A stretch of DNA of 64,000 nucleotides from assembly GCA_947259485.1 (NCBI GenBank), contig CAMYLU010000012.1, positions 1 through 64,000 of the forward strand. Reading direction: 5' to 3'. The stretch's first letter is position 1; the number at the start of each line of letters is the position of its first letter. The DNA is from an uncultured Gammaproteobacteria bacterium. GTDB taxonomy: Bacteria > Pseudomonadota > Gammaproteobacteria > GCA-001735895. A model generated the notes under the pieces. It made no database searches. It saw nothing but the letters and a program-made list of their open reading frames with translations, and had not been told where the DNA came from. A program made the translations under genes and the position numbers. Positions 1 to 8,783 of this stretch are shown here, one piece after another.

Positions 1-1
1 C

Positions 2-310
2 GGTCAGCAGCAGCGCCTGACGATCGCGCGCGCGCTGTCGCAGGATCCAGACCTGCTGATGCTTGACGAGTTCTCGATCGCGGTCGACCCGGTAACGACA
101 ATGCGCATCGAGGACGTGCTGAAAGAATTAAAACATGAGATGACGATCATCCTCGTGACCAACCTGGTGCAGCAGGCCCGCCGGCTGGCTGATCGAACCG
201 CGTTTTTCCTCGAGGGTGAGTGCGTCGAGGTCGGCGACACCGAGGATCTGTTCACCGGCAAGGTGAAGGATTCGCGCACCACTGACTATATCGAAGGGCG
301 GTTCGGCTGA
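2..310 (+). CDS. pstB: PstB-type phosphate ABC transporter ATPase, first of two (5' end cut by window)
   Basis: This is the C-terminal ~102 residues of an ABC ATPase; the gene begins left of the window. The visible part starts in the signature helix (GQQQRLTIARAL), followed by a Walker B region reading LLMLDEF and a D-loop reading SIAVDP. It ends in TDYIEGRFG, very like the TEDYITGRYG end of PstB. It would energise high-affinity phosphate import through PstA/PstC at the inner membrane. Two positions are abnormal. The Pro after the Walker B Glu is Phe (DEF rather than DEP), and the switch-loop His is Asn (VTNLVQQA rather than VTHNMQQA; codon at 161-163). Its stop overlaps the start of the next ATPase gene (ATGA), so the two are translationally coupled. 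The family call is strong; the activity of this subunit alone is doubtful. Confidence 0.85.
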   Translation, partial: GQQQRLTIARALSQDPDLLMLDEFSIAVDPVTTMRIEDVLKELKHEMTIILVTNLVQQARRLADRTAFFLEGECVEVGDTEDLFTGKVKDSRTTDYIEGRFG

Positions 311-1128
311 TGGATTCGGGAATTGATATGAACACCACTACACAGACAGAAACCGAAACCAATGCGGAACTGGCGATCGGGACGTCAGCACTGAATCTCT
401 GGTACGGCGATTTCCAGGCGCTTTACGATATCAACCTGGAAGTCAAACAGGGTCTGGTGACCTCGATGATCGGCCCTTCGGGCTGCGGTAAGTCCACTTT
501 CTTACGCAGCGTAAACCGGATTAATGAACGCCTTGGCTACGTCAGTATCAATGGCTCCATCGACGTGTTCGGTAACAACATTTACGATCCCGAAGTGGAG
601 CTGGTGCAGGTCAGGAAACAGGTCGGTATGGTGTTTCAGCGACCCAACCCGTTGCCGACATCGATTCGCGAGAATATCCTGTTTGGGAACAAGCTGCATA
701 ATCGCGACGAAAAATATAGCCGCGATGACGAGGACGAAATTGTCGAGGAATCATTACAACAGGTTCTGCTCTGGGATAAGGTCAAAGATCACCTCAAGCG
801 CAAGGCAACCGATTTGTCGCTGGAAGAACAGCAAAAATTATGCATCGCCCGCCTGCTACCGGTTAAACCAAAGATTCTGCTAATGGATGAACCCTGTTCC
901 GCGCTCGACCCGAAAGGCACCGCCGCGGTCGAGGAACTGATCTGGGAGCTGCGCGGGAAATACTCGATCCTGATCGTAACCCACAACATGGCCCAGGCCC
1001 GCCGAGCCAGCGAAGAATGTATTTTCATGCTGATGGGCAAGGTTATCGAACACACCGATACTTCCGATATGTTTGTCACCCCGCAGCACCAGGAAACAGC
1101 CGATTACATCGAAGGACGCTACGGCTAA
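310..1128 (+). CDS. pstB: PstB-type phosphate ABC transporter ATPase, second copy, altered signature motif
   Basis: This 272-residue ABC ATPase has an intact Walker A (GPSGCGKST, residues 55-63), Walker B (LLMDEP, D193/E194), D-loop SALDP and switch His (VTHN, H225). It ends in ADYIEGRYG, typical of PstB. The ABC signature is not LSGGQQQR but LSLEEQQK (169-176), so both Gly residues that contact ATP are gone. The annotated ATG overlaps the upstream stop; a second ATG at residue 7 (position 328) is a possible alternative start. Because it lies next to another PstB with the opposite set of defects, the two probably work as a heterodimer with one good and one degenerate ATP site. That is an inference from the motifs. 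It is the last gene of the pst group visible here. Confidence 0.88.
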   Translation: MDSGIDMNTTTQTETETNAELAIGTSALNLWYGDFQALYDINLEVKQGLVTSMIGPSGCGKSTFLRSVNRINERLGYVSINGSIDVFGNNIYDPEVELVQVRKQVGMVFQRPNPLPTSIRENILFGNKLHNRDEKYSRDDEDEIVEESLQQVLLWDKVKDHLKRKATDLSLEEQQKLCIARLLPVKPKILLMDEPCSALDPKGTAAVEELIWELRGKYSILIVTHNMAQARRASEECIFMLMGKVIEHTDTSDMFVTPQHQETADYIEGRYG

Positions 1129-1155
1129 ACCTGCCACTTGCAACTGCATAAATTC

Positions 1156-1176
1156 GCTGCGTAAATAATTCGCAGC
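1156..1176 (+). terminator. Possible weak terminator after the pst genes
   Basis: A 6-bp stem (gctgcg/cgcagc, 1156-1161 and 1171-1176) with a 9-nt AT-rich loop lies 28 bp after the second pstB stop. It is followed by a T-rich but broken tract (atttcttta). The stem is short and the T tract imperfect, so this is only a candidate. Confidence 0.3.
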
Positions 1177-1260
1177 ATTTCTTTATTTGCATATCGCTGA
1201 TTCCGTCATAAAATAGTAGGGTAATTTGTTATTCACTTATCCCTGCCACACGGGAGTCAC

Positions 1261-2475
1261 TTGGCTAAAACATTTGTAGAAGATCTCGAGGAAACCCGGA
1301 TTCCGTTCCTGAGGGGGATCCTGATTCGCAGCCTGCAGGACGCCGGTCTGGAATTTGACGAAGCGTCTCACATTGCCTCTGAAATTCGTGACGAACTCGC
1401 CGACAACGAACTGATTTCCACCGTCGATCTGAACGACATGGTGCTCGAACGATTAACGTCGCTAAAAAACGAGAGTGTTGTCTACCGCTACGAGAATCGC
1501 AACGTTCCGTTGACGGTCGAGATTGAGCAACAGTGCGGGCGCATCAATCCGTTTTCACGATTCAAATTTCGCAATAGCCTCGAAACCATTGGGCTCAAAT
1601 CCCGGGAATCGGACGACGTCGTGCAGATGCTGCAGGAACATATGACTAACAAGTCTATTAAAACCATTAAATCCAGAAACCTGGCGATGCTGATATACCG
1701 GTACCTGCGCCAATCCAGCAAACTCGGGCCCGCTGTCGCCCATCGCTGGCTGGTCTGGCACGATTTTATCAATAGTGGTCGTGAGTTAATTTTTCTGATT
1801 GGCGGTACCGCCGGTTGCGGCAAAAGCTCCATTGCGAACACACTGGCCAGTCGGCTGGAAATAGTACGTACACAGTCCACGGACATGCTGCGTGAAGTCA
1901 TGCGCACCATGATTCCCGAACAGCTGATGCCGGTGTTACACCAGTCATCCTTTACCGCCTGGAAGGGCTTACCTGGCCACAAAAAGTCCAAGAATGATGT
2001 CTCCGAAGCGTTACTGGTACAGGGCTACCGCAGCCAGGCCGATTTACTTTCGCTTGCAATCGAAGCCGTCGTAGATCGAGCGACGCGTGAACACGTATCA
2101 CTGGTACTGGAGGGTGTGCACGTTCATCCCGTGTTCATGGAAAAATTGCAGACCGAGACCGATGCCGTGGTAATACCGGTTATGCTCGGCTTGCTAAAAC
2201 GCAAGCACTTGCAACAAAGAATTAAAGACCGCAGCACCAATGTACCGGACCGGGGGGCAAAGCATTACCTGCAAAATTTTGACGAAATCTGGCGCCTGCA
2301 AACTTACCTGCTATCGGAGGCCGACCGGGCTAACATCCACATTGCAGTCAATGAGAGCCGGGACAAGGTTTTCTCCGAAATCATGCGCTTTACCATCGCG
2401 ACCCTGGCCAAGAACTTTGACAGTTCCCCAGAAAAAGTTTTCGGGGCGAAAGCCTTCGTCGACGACAAGGTTTAA
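1261..2475 (+). CDS. 2-phosphoglycerate kinase-like P-loop protein with N-terminal ATP-cone-like region
   Basis: This is a 404-residue protein with a TTG start preceded by a GGGAG ribosome-binding site. Residues ~1-150 resemble the helical ATP-cone type region found in front of COG2074 kinases. The C-terminal half is a P-loop kinase with Walker A GGTAGCGKSS (181-190), followed by a TQSTDMLREVMRTMI segment that closely matches the STDxxREVMR motif of archaeal 2-phosphoglycerate kinases. In methanogens that enzyme phosphorylates 2-phosphoglycerate on the way to cyclic 2,3-diphosphoglycerate. The substrate of the bacterial homologues is not established. The gene lies between the pst genes and a convergent histidine phosphatase, which suggests a link to phosphate or phosphoglycerate metabolism. 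Family membership is well supported; the substrate is not. Confidence 0.75.
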   Translation: MAKTFVEDLEETRIPFLRGILIRSLQDAGLEFDEASHIASEIRDELADNELISTVDLNDMVLERLTSLKNESVVYRYENRNVPLTVEIEQQCGRINPFSRFKFRNSLETIGLKSRESDDVVQMLQEHMTNKSIKTIKSRNLAMLIYRYLRQSSKLGPAVAHRWLVWHDFINSGRELIFLIGGTAGCGKSSIANTLASRLEIVRTQSTDMLREVMRTMIPEQLMPVLHQSSFTAWKGLPGHKKSKNDVSEALLVQGYRSQADLLSLAIEAVVDRATREHVSLVLEGVHVHPVFMEKLQTETDAVVIPVMLGLLKRKHLQQRIKDRSTNVPDRGAKHYLQNFDEIWRLQTYLLSEADRANIHIAVNESRDKVFSEIMRFTIATLAKNFDSSPEKVFGAKAFVDDKV

Positions 2476-2525
2476 AAATACAAGAATCGCCCAGGATCAG
2501 GCGCAAGGTCATCCGGGGGCAGTCA

Positions 2526-3167
2526 TTAAACTGAACCCGGTTTGAAAGGTATCTTGATGACTCGGTCACGCACAAACCCTGAAGGCCGGCCAAGCTCCTT
2601 ATAACGCACGCAGTGTTTCCCCTTGAACAGGAAATCTCCAATATAGCGGAATGGTATCCGTCGTTTCAGATTGTCGGCGTACTCCAGCCCCAGAAAGTGG
2701 CTGATGAGACCTCTGATCACGCCGGCGTGAGCGACAACAAGCGCGGACTGCTTCGGATGCGACTTGACCAGCGCCGACAGATAACGGGCACTGCGTTGCT
2801 GCATCTGCCGAAAACTCTCCCCTCCCGGATACACCATGTCAGGGTCCTTCTTGTGTTGGGGGTATTTATCGGCAACCCAGGATTTTCGCTTTTGCTGTAC
2901 TTTGCCGTAGTTGATTTCGTTCAGCTCGGTCGAGCTGTTGACGGTTGAGATGCCGAGAACGCGGGCATGCAATTTCGCGGTCTGCCGGGAGCGTTCCAGA
3001 TCGCTTGAATAAACGGCGTCGAAGTTGACCCCCTGTTCGGTCAATAGCGCGTCCACGAAATCGAAATCGGTCCTCCAGTTGTCGCAGGGAGGCGAATCTC
3101 CCCAGCCCAGAATCCTGCCGTCCTCGTTGGTTTGAGTCTTAAAGTGGCGGATAAGAATAATTCGCAT
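2526..3167 (-). CDS. Histidine phosphatase (phosphoglycerate mutase superfamily)
   Basis: This 213-residue protein is a member of the branch 1 histidine phosphatase superfamily. The phospho-accepting His is H8 in LIRHFKTQTNED, where the usual RHG is RHF. Other landmarks are SSDLERSRQTA, PGGESFRQM and the second catalytic His in VVAHAGVIRG. It could be a phosphoglycerate mutase (GpmB-like), a CobC-type phosphatase or a general phosphatase; sequence alone does not decide. It is convergent with the 2-phosphoglycerate-kinase-like gene, with ~50 bp between the stops, which makes a phosphoglycerate-type substrate attractive but unproven. It is cytoplasmic, with no signal peptide. Confidence 0.8.
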   Translation of the reverse strand: MRIILIRHFKTQTNEDGRILGWGDSPPCDNWRTDFDFVDALLTEQGVNFDAVYSSDLERSRQTAKLHARVLGISTVNSSTELNEINYGKVQQKRKSWVADKYPQHKKDPDMVYPGGESFRQMQQRSARYLSALVKSHPKQSALVVAHAGVIRGLISHFLGLEYADNLKRRIPFRYIGDFLFKGKHCVRYKELGRPSGFVRDRVIKIPFKPGSV

Positions 3168-3255
3168 TCCGGCAGCATAGACACTTATAGCCGTATTGCA
3201 AAGCCCGAATAGCGCGCGTCTATTGGAAAGGTTCTTAAATACAGCACGAAATCGA

Positions 3256-3867
3256 TCAGCCGGGATAGCGATTGCTCAGACCCTGGTAGACATCGTCACG
3301 AAAATTGACGCTGCTGCTGTCCAGTCCGTCAAGCACCTCGACCAGGTGTTCGTTATCTTCCCGGCCACGCCAGGTCTTGATGTAACTGCCATCCTTGTAA
3401 CCGTGGTCCTGGCGGAAAAAATTCAGCACGTTTTTGCCGACGTAAGTTCGATACAGCTGATCGAAATCCATTTCGATCAGGGCCATGATGTTGGCGAAAT
3501 CTGAAAAATGCATCGATTGTCGCGTGATCGTGGATTGCGCCATGGTTTCGATAGCGGCACGGATGTCTGCGCACTGACGCGGATCGGACAACTCGGCCTC
3601 GATACGTGCAGCGGCGGCGGCACTATCGCTCTCCTGTAACAGGTAATCGCTCATCGCAAAATGCAGTATATCGACCAGTTCAAGCCGCACCTGTTCGAGG
3701 TCGGGCTGTTGGTGCTTCCACCATTTCCAGCCATAGTGATCGAGCATTTCGGCGCATTCGGTCCAGATTGCACGATACCAGGCGTTGCCGGCCTGGCGCC
3801 AGTCGGGATTGACGTGAGCGTTCATCGCATCCTGCATTTCGAGCATGACCAGCAGTTGATCTTTCAT
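3256..3867 (-). CDS. Dimeric dUTPase (all-alpha NTP pyrophosphatase superfamily)
   Basis: This 203-residue protein is recognised as a dUTPase_2-type enzyme, which hydrolyses dUTP to dUMP and pyrophosphate. That keeps uracil out of DNA and supplies dUMP for thymidylate synthesis. The metal-binding helices are visible as WTECAEMLDHYGWKWWK (~35-51) and LELVDILHFAMSDYLL (~61-76), the ExxE and ExxD pattern of the all-alpha NTP-PPase fold. The long C-terminal helical part completes the family length. This is not the trimeric beta-sheet Dut of E. coli; dimeric enzymes occur in trypanosomes, Campylobacter and some gammaproteobacteria. It is transcribed in the same direction as the histidine phosphatase and the upstream permease gene, which ends 51 bp away. 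Confidence 0.8.
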   Translation of the reverse strand: MKDQLLVMLEMQDAMNAHVNPDWRQAGNAWYRAIWTECAEMLDHYGWKWWKHQQPDLEQVRLELVDILHFAMSDYLLQESDSAAAAARIEAELSDPRQCADIRAAIETMAQSTITRQSMHFSDFANIMALIEMDFDQLYRTYVGKNVLNFFRQDHGYKDGSYIKTWRGREDNEHLVEVLDGLDSSSVNFRDDVYQGLSNRYPG

Positions 3868-3918
3868 ATTAGGTGATTCAAAAAACGGATAATCCAGAAG
3901 AGGAGTTTACCGAACCTG

Positions 3919-5784
3919 TCACATGCCGTATAGCCAGGGTAACAAAAAGCTCAGTAGCGCCCACATGATAACGACCAGTGGCAGACCGACGCGCACGAAA
4001 TCGCCGAAGCTATAGTTACCGGCGTTCATCACCAGCAGGTTGGTCTGGTAAGCCATTGGTGTGGCGAAGCTCATGTTAGCGCCAAATAATACCGCGAGCA
4101 CGAAGGGTTCTGCCGGCTGCCCCAACTGGTGGGCAATGCCGATGGCAATGGGGGTACCAATAACTGCGGCCGCGTTGTTGGAAACCACGTTGGTCAGCAA
4201 CGCCATCATCGCCAGCAGACCGCTCAGAATCAGGACTGGCGAAGCGCCGGCCGTTATCGCGACATAAGCACTGGCAATCATGTCGGCACCACCCGTTTCC
4301 ACCATCGCGGTACCCATCGCCAGGCTGGTGACGATAATCAGTATCACCGGTGCGCTCAGTGCACGCGTGGCGTCGAACCACTTGATACAACCGGTCAGCA
4401 GCAGTGCTACCACGCCGCAAAGCGCGCTAACTGCAATCGGCAACAAGCCGAATGCAGCCATCAGGATAACCCACAGCATGATCAAAACCGCCAGCGGCGC
4501 ACGCTTGGAAATCGGCAGTGCCGATTTGGCGTCCAACACCAGCAGGTTACGGCTCGATTTAAGCCGGTTAATATTGCTGATTGCTCCCTGTACCAGCAAC
4601 ACATCGCCGGAGTGCAAGCGCGTTTCCTCGGTGTGCTCGGTGCCCTGTTTGCTGGCCCATTTGTTGGTACGAAACAGGGCCAGTACCATTAACTGGTAGC
4701 GCTCGCGAAAACGGACATTGGCAAGGGTTCTGCCGTCAAGCGTCGAGCCGGGAACCACGACGACCTCGGCCAATTGCTGCGTGGCGTCAACCAGCGGATG
4801 TTCCTCGTCAACTGGTTCATCGCCAGAGAACAGGCTGGCGCCGAGCGCGGATTCCAGTTCCTTGAGACGGTCCGGCGTGCTTTTCACCATGATTCGGTCA
4901 CCACTGCGTAACACCATGTCGGGTATGGCGACCAGCCGATTTTTTTTCTTGCCCCTTAAAATATGGACGACTTCGAGATTGCCACCGGCGAGCTCGATAA
5001 TCTCGGAAACCTTTTTCTTGTTGGCGATGCTGTCATCGTGGATACGCAGCTGGGCGTTAAACAGTCGCGGCGAGGTAGTCGTCAGGCGGGCCTCGCGTTC
5101 GGGTAAAAGCATCGGCGCGACGAACCACAGGTAGAGAATACCGACACTTCCGGCTACCATTGCCGGAAACACGAAATCAAACATTCCCAACTCGCGCAAG
5201 CCCAGGTCCGCGGCCACGGCCACCACCAGCAAATTGGTGGAGGTGCCGATGCTGGTTGCCATACCGCCAACAGACGTGGACAGTCCCAGCGGCATTAGCA
5301 GGTCAGAGGCCGGGGTTGAAGTTTTAAGCGATACGCTGATCAATATCGGTAATAACAGGATTACAACCGGCGTGTTATTAACGAATGCACTCAGAATGGC
5401 GGCTATTAACAGTGTCGTCAGAAACGTGATTTTTGGAAAGACACTCCACCAGCGCGCCAACTCTCGTCCGATTGGCTCCAGTGCACCGGTACGCACCAGC
5501 GCCTGGCCGGCAATCATCAAGGCACAAACAGCCACCAGGGCCTGGTGTCCGAATCCGAGAAAAAGGTTGCTTGCGCGCACCGGTCCGGTGCTGCCGCTAT
5601 AGGGATAAATCTCGAACAGTAACGCCAGCAGCACCAGGATCAGCAGGCTCGACGAAGCCAGCGGAATCCGCTCGCTGGCAAACAGAATCAACGCCAGTAC
5701 AACCAACGCCATTACGACGTAGGCGTGAAATGTGGAATCAATCGCTAAAGTTTCCATGGGGCGTAAGTTTAGCACTTCAAACAT
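3919..5784 (-). CDS. SLC13/DASS-type permease with two central RCK_C (TrkA-C) domains
   Basis: This 621-residue inner-membrane protein has two halves of hydrophobic helices (about residues 20-230 and 430-620) flanking a soluble centre with two TrkA-C-like domains (~235-320 and ~335-425; each ends in a SGD motif, RSGDRIMV and HSGDVLLV). The conserved SNNAAAV near residue 535 and NNTPVVI in the first half are the paired Asn-Thr/Asn-Ala signatures of the divalent-anion:sodium symporter family. Members carry dicarboxylates, sulfate or, in some cases, sulfur compounds; the cargo cannot be read here. The TrkA-C domains probably sense a ligand. Alternative start at Met10 (5757). The promoter region contains a perfect palindromic repeat element. 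Confidence 0.82.
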   Translation of the reverse strand: MFEVLNLRPMETLAIDSTFHAYVVMALVVLALILFASERIPLASSSLLILVLLALLFEIYPYSGSTGPVRASNLFLGFGHQALVAVCALMIAGQALVRTGALEPIGRELARWWSVFPKITFLTTLLIAAILSAFVNNTPVVILLLPILISVSLKTSTPASDLLMPLGLSTSVGGMATSIGTSTNLLVVAVAADLGLRELGMFDFVFPAMVAGSVGILYLWFVAPMLLPEREARLTTTSPRLFNAQLRIHDDSIANKKKVSEIIELAGGNLEVVHILRGKKKNRLVAIPDMVLRSGDRIMVKSTPDRLKELESALGASLFSGDEPVDEEHPLVDATQQLAEVVVVPGSTLDGRTLANVRFRERYQLMVLALFRTNKWASKQGTEHTEETRLHSGDVLLVQGAISNINRLKSSRNLLVLDAKSALPISKRAPLAVLIMLWVILMAAFGLLPIAVSALCGVVALLLTGCIKWFDATRALSAPVILIIVTSLAMGTAMVETGGADMIASAYVAITAGASPVLILSGLLAMMALLTNVVSNNAAAVIGTPIAIGIAHQLGQPAEPFVLAVLFGANMSFATPMAYQTNLLVMNAGNYSFGDFVRVGLPLVVIMWALLSFLLPWLYGM

Positions 5785-5847
5785 TGTAAACCGGTCTATT
5801 TAGGCCAACCGACATACAGCCCCTGGAAAATCACAGCACCACAGAGC

Positions 5848-5918
5848 GTCATTCCCGCGCAAGCGGGAATCTTGTTTTTTAGGGAAGGTTACAAGATTCC
5901 CGCTTGCGCGGGAATGAC
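5848..5918. repeat. Perfect 28-bp inverted repeat of the CATTCCCGC type
   Basis: Arms at 5848-5875 and 5891-5918 are exact reverse complements, separated by 15 nt. The core gtcattcccgcgcaagcggg is itself nearly palindromic and belongs to the widely scattered proteobacterial CATTCCCGC...GCGGGAAT family. A partial third copy (cccaatgcgggaatgac) sits at 5939-5955. The element lies between the lysS stop and the SLC13 permease start, where its hairpin could end lysS transcription or stabilise a 3' end. Confidence 0.9.
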
Positions 5919-5996
5919 ATAGTTACTGCTGGATATTTCCCAATGCGGGAATGACAAACTGGTTACCGGGAACCTCTAACGCGGGGATGGCGTCAA

Positions 5997-7517
5997 TTAC
6001 TCGGGGCGCATATGCGGAAACAGGATGACATCGCGAATGCTCGGTGAATCGGTGAGCAACATGACCAGGCGATCGATGCCGACACCCTCACCTGCTGCCG
6101 GTGGCATTCCATATTCAAGGGCGCGCACGTAATCCGCATCGAAGTGCATGGCTTCTTCATCACCCGCATCCTTCTCCTCGACCTGGCGCCTGAACCTGTC
6201 CGCCTGCTCTTCAGGGTCGTTGAGCTCGGAGAATCCATTGGCCAGCTCGCGTCCGCCGAGAAAAAATTCGAAGCGGTCGGTTATAAAGGGATTTTCATCG
6301 TTACAACGTGACAACGGTGAGACCTCGGTTGGATAGGCGGTGATAAATGTCGGCTGCTTGAGTTCGGCTTCGACCGTTTTCTCGAAGATTTCTATTTGCA
6401 GTTTTCCGGCCCCCCAGCCTGCCTCTGGCTTGATACCGAGATCTGTTGCGGCCTGCCTGCAGTATTCGACATCTTCGAGCTGTGCAGGATCAAGCCCGGG
6501 ATTAAACTGGATAATGGAGTCGGCCACGCTGATGCGGGTAAACGGTTTTTCGAGATCAAATTCTTCACCCTGGTAAACCAGCCTGGTGGTACCGTGAATT
6601 TCCTTTACCAGCCGCCGCATCATGTCCTCGGTCAAATCCATGAAGTCATTGTAATCGGCGTAAGCCTGGTAAAACTCGAGCATGGTGAATTCCGGGTTAT
6701 GCCGTGTCGACAGTCCTTCATTGCGAAAATTACGATTAATCTCGAATACCTGCTCGATACCACCGACCACGAGACGCTTCAGGTATAATTCGGGCGCGAC
6801 CCGCAGGTACAGCTCCATGTCGAGCGCATTGTGATGGGTAATAAACGGACGCGCCACCGCGCCACCCGGGATCACCTGCATCATCGGGGTCTCAACCTCG
6901 AGGAAACCCGCTTCGATCATGTAATTGCGAATAAAACTGACCGCCTGGCTGCGAATCGCGAACACGCGTCTCGAGTCCTCGTTCATGATCAGGTCGATAT
7001 AGCGCTGGCGATATTTCTGTTCCTGGTCGGTAAGACCATGGAATTTTTCCGGTAACGGGCGTAACGCCTTGGTCAGCAATTCGATACTTTTGACCTTGAT
7101 CGTAAGCTCACCGGTTTTGGTCAAAAACAATACCCCGTTGACGCCGTAGATGTCACCGATATCGCTGTGCTTGAAAGCTTCGTAGGTCTCTTCACCAACG
7201 GTTTCACGTTGTACGAATATCTGCAGCGTACCGCTCATGTCGCGCAGCTGCGCGAAACTGGCTTTACCCATGACCCGCTTGAACATCATGCGACCCGCCA
7301 GGTTTACCTCGACCGATTGTGTCTCGAGATCTTCGCGCGTGAGATTGGCATACTGTTCAAGCAGTTTCGCGGCCAGGTGTCCACGCTCAAAATGATTGGG
7401 GTATGCCTGCCCCTGCGCACGCAACTGGTCCAGCTTTTCACGTCGTTGCGCGATATAGCGGTTCTCGTCGTGCTCTGAATCTTCGTTATTCTGCTCAGCG
7501 TCGCTGTGCTCGGTCAT
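5997..7517 (-). CDS. lysS: Lysyl-tRNA synthetase, class II
   Basis: This is a 506-residue class II lysyl-tRNA synthetase that charges tRNA-Lys in an ATP-dependent reaction. The N-terminal OB-fold anticodon-binding domain covers roughly residues 55-165 ([19 protein letters not shown]). The catalytic core carries motif 2 ([20 protein letters not shown]) and motif 3 near the C terminus ([11 protein letters not shown]). I chose the ATG at 7517, preceded by an AGG-containing site. It gives a length almost equal to E. coli LysS (505). A GTG at 7553 would add 12 residues and overlap prfB by 11 bp. It follows prfB after 25 bp, the same prfB-lysS order as in E. coli, so the two are probably co-transcribed. 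The acidic N-terminal leader (residues 1-20) is typical for the enzyme. Confidence 0.96.
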   Translation of the reverse strand: MTEHSDAEQNNEDSEHDENRYIAQRREKLDQLRAQGQAYPNHFERGHLAAKLLEQYANLTREDLETQSVEVNLAGRMMFKRVMGKASFAQLRDMSGTLQIFVQRETVGEETYEAFKHSDIGDIYGVNGVLFLTKTGELTIKVKSIELLTKALRPLPEKFHGLTDQEQKYRQRYIDLIMNEDSRRVFAIRSQAVSFIRNYMIEAGFLEVETPMMQVIPGGAVARPFITHHNALDMELYLRVAPELYLKRLVVGGIEQVFEINRNFRNEGLSTRHNPEFTMLEFYQAYADYNDFMDLTEDMMRRLVKEIHGTTRLVYQGEEFDLEKPFTRISVADSIIQFNPGLDPAQLEDVEYCRQAATDLGIKPEAGWGAGKLQIEIFEKTVEAELKQPTFITAYPTEVSPLSRCNDENPFITDRFEFFLGGRELANGFSELNDPEEQADRFRRQVEEKDAGDEEAMHFDADYVRALEYGMPPAAGEGVGIDRLVMLLTDSPSIRDVILFPHMRPE

Positions 7518-7542
7518 TTCTATACCTGTGCTATTTAATTTA

Positions 7543-8638
7543 CTATTCGCCACTCTTCAGACTGGCCTCGATAAACTGATCCAGGCTTCCATCCAGTACG
7601 GCCTGGGTATTACCGGTTTCAACCCCGGTACGCAAGTCCTTGATGCGCGACTGATCAAGCACGTAAGACCTGATTTGACTGCCCCAGCCGATATCGGATT
7701 TCAAATCTTCGATGCTTTGTGCCTTGGCGTTACGTACCTGGACCTCGAGTTCATACAGCTTGGCCTTGAGCTGTTTCATCGCGGTCGCCTTGTTCTTGTG
7801 TTGTGAGCGATCGTTCTGACACTGCACCACGACATTGGTCGGCAGGTGCGTGATACGTACCGCCGATTCGGTCCGGTTGACGTGCTGCCCACCGGCACCG
7901 CTGGCACGGTAGACGTCGATGCGCAGGTCGGAGGGGTCGATTTCGATATCGATGTCGTCCTCGATTTCCGGGGAAATAAAAGCGGACGCAAACGAGGTGT
8001 GCCGACGATTACCCGAATCGAACGGCGACTTACGAACCAGCCGATGCACCCCGGTTTCGGTACGCAACCAGCCGAATGCATAGGGGCCTTCAAATCGTAC
8101 CGTGGCGCTCTTGATGCCGGCCACATCGCCCTCAGACACTTCAATCAGCTCGGTTTTGAAACCCTTGGCCTCGCCCCAGCGCAGGTACATGCGCAGCAGC
8201 ATTTCAGCCCAGTCCTGTGCCTCGGTTCCGCCAGCGCCGGACTGGATGTCGAGAAAGGCATTATTTTCGTCCATTTCACCGGAAAACATGCGCCTGAACT
8301 CGAGCTCGGCGACTGCTTTCTCGACATCATCTAGATCGGCTTCGACCTCGGCCACGGTGGCCGAGTCGTCTTCCCCGATAGCAAGCTCGAGCAATTCCGA
8401 GGCATCGCCGAGGAGCTGTAAATTCTGATCGATACCGGTAACTACGGTTTCCAGGCTGGCCTTTTCCTTGCCGAGGTGCTGTGCACGTTCCGGATTGCTC
8501 CAGACGTCGGGATTTTCCAGCTCGAGCATGACTTCTTCCAGTTTTTCGCGCTTCTGGTCGTAGTCAAAGATACCCCCGGAGCAATCCGATGCGTGATTTC
8601 AAGTCATCAATCTGCTGAAAAATATGATTTGTTTCCAC
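7543..8638 (-). CDS. prfB: Peptide chain release factor 2, with programmed +1 frameshift
   Basis: RF2 releases the peptide at UGA and UAA. The gene is in two frames. Twenty-four codons start at GTG 8638 and end in Arg-Gly-Tyr-Leu followed by an in-frame TGA (8566-8564). A +1 slip on CTT-T then continues as Asp-Tyr-Asp from 8565 to the stop at 7543. The product is ~364 residues, against 365 in E. coli. The SPF tripeptide anticodon ([16 protein letters not shown]) and the catalytic GGQ ([14 protein letters not shown]) are present. The ATG at 8529 is internal: a start there would delete the conserved N terminus. Expression is autoregulated, since low RF2 leaves the UGA unread and favours the shift. 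Spacing to lysS suggests an operon. Confidence 0.95.
8563..8579 (-). promoter_or_regulatory. prfB: RF2 +1 frameshift signal
   Basis: On the minus strand the site reads ccgggggtatctttgac: a Shine-Dalgarno-like G run, three bases, then CTT TGA C. It is nearly identical to the E. coli prfB element (aggggg-tat-ctt-tga-c). The UGA at 8566-8564 occupies the ribosomal A site while tRNA-Leu slips from CUU to UUU. Confidence 0.95.
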
Positions 8639-8667
8639 CGTAATCGCTCATGCCTGGAAAAACGCGC

Positions 8668-8696
8668 ATTCTACCCGATCTAAAGCGATAATATCA
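8668..8696 (-). promoter_or_regulatory. Possible promoter of prfB-lysS
   Basis: On the minus strand a TAGAAT box (8673-8668) lies ~30 bp before the GTG start of prfB. A poor -35 (TGATAT, 8696-8691) is spaced 17 bp away. The -10 fits well and the -35 badly, so this is tentative. Confidence 0.3.
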
Positions 8697-8731
8697 CCCG
8701 CTTTACTCTATTTTTCCGGGCTTTCATGGGC

Positions 8732-8737
8732 TAGAAT
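8732..8737 (+). promoter_or_regulatory. Possible -10 box of the coiled-coil gene
   Basis: TAGAAT lies 46 bp before the GTG start at 8784, in the divergent gap with prfB. No convincing -35 is visible at the right distance. Confidence 0.25.
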
Positions 8738-8783
8738 ATGCCGCCAAAATTACTGACTAATTTTTCTGACTAAGAGGTAACAA

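Noticed and set aside
8529-8531. ATG as the start of prfB
   Set aside because: The conserved N terminus and frameshift site lie upstream; the real start is the GTG at 8638.
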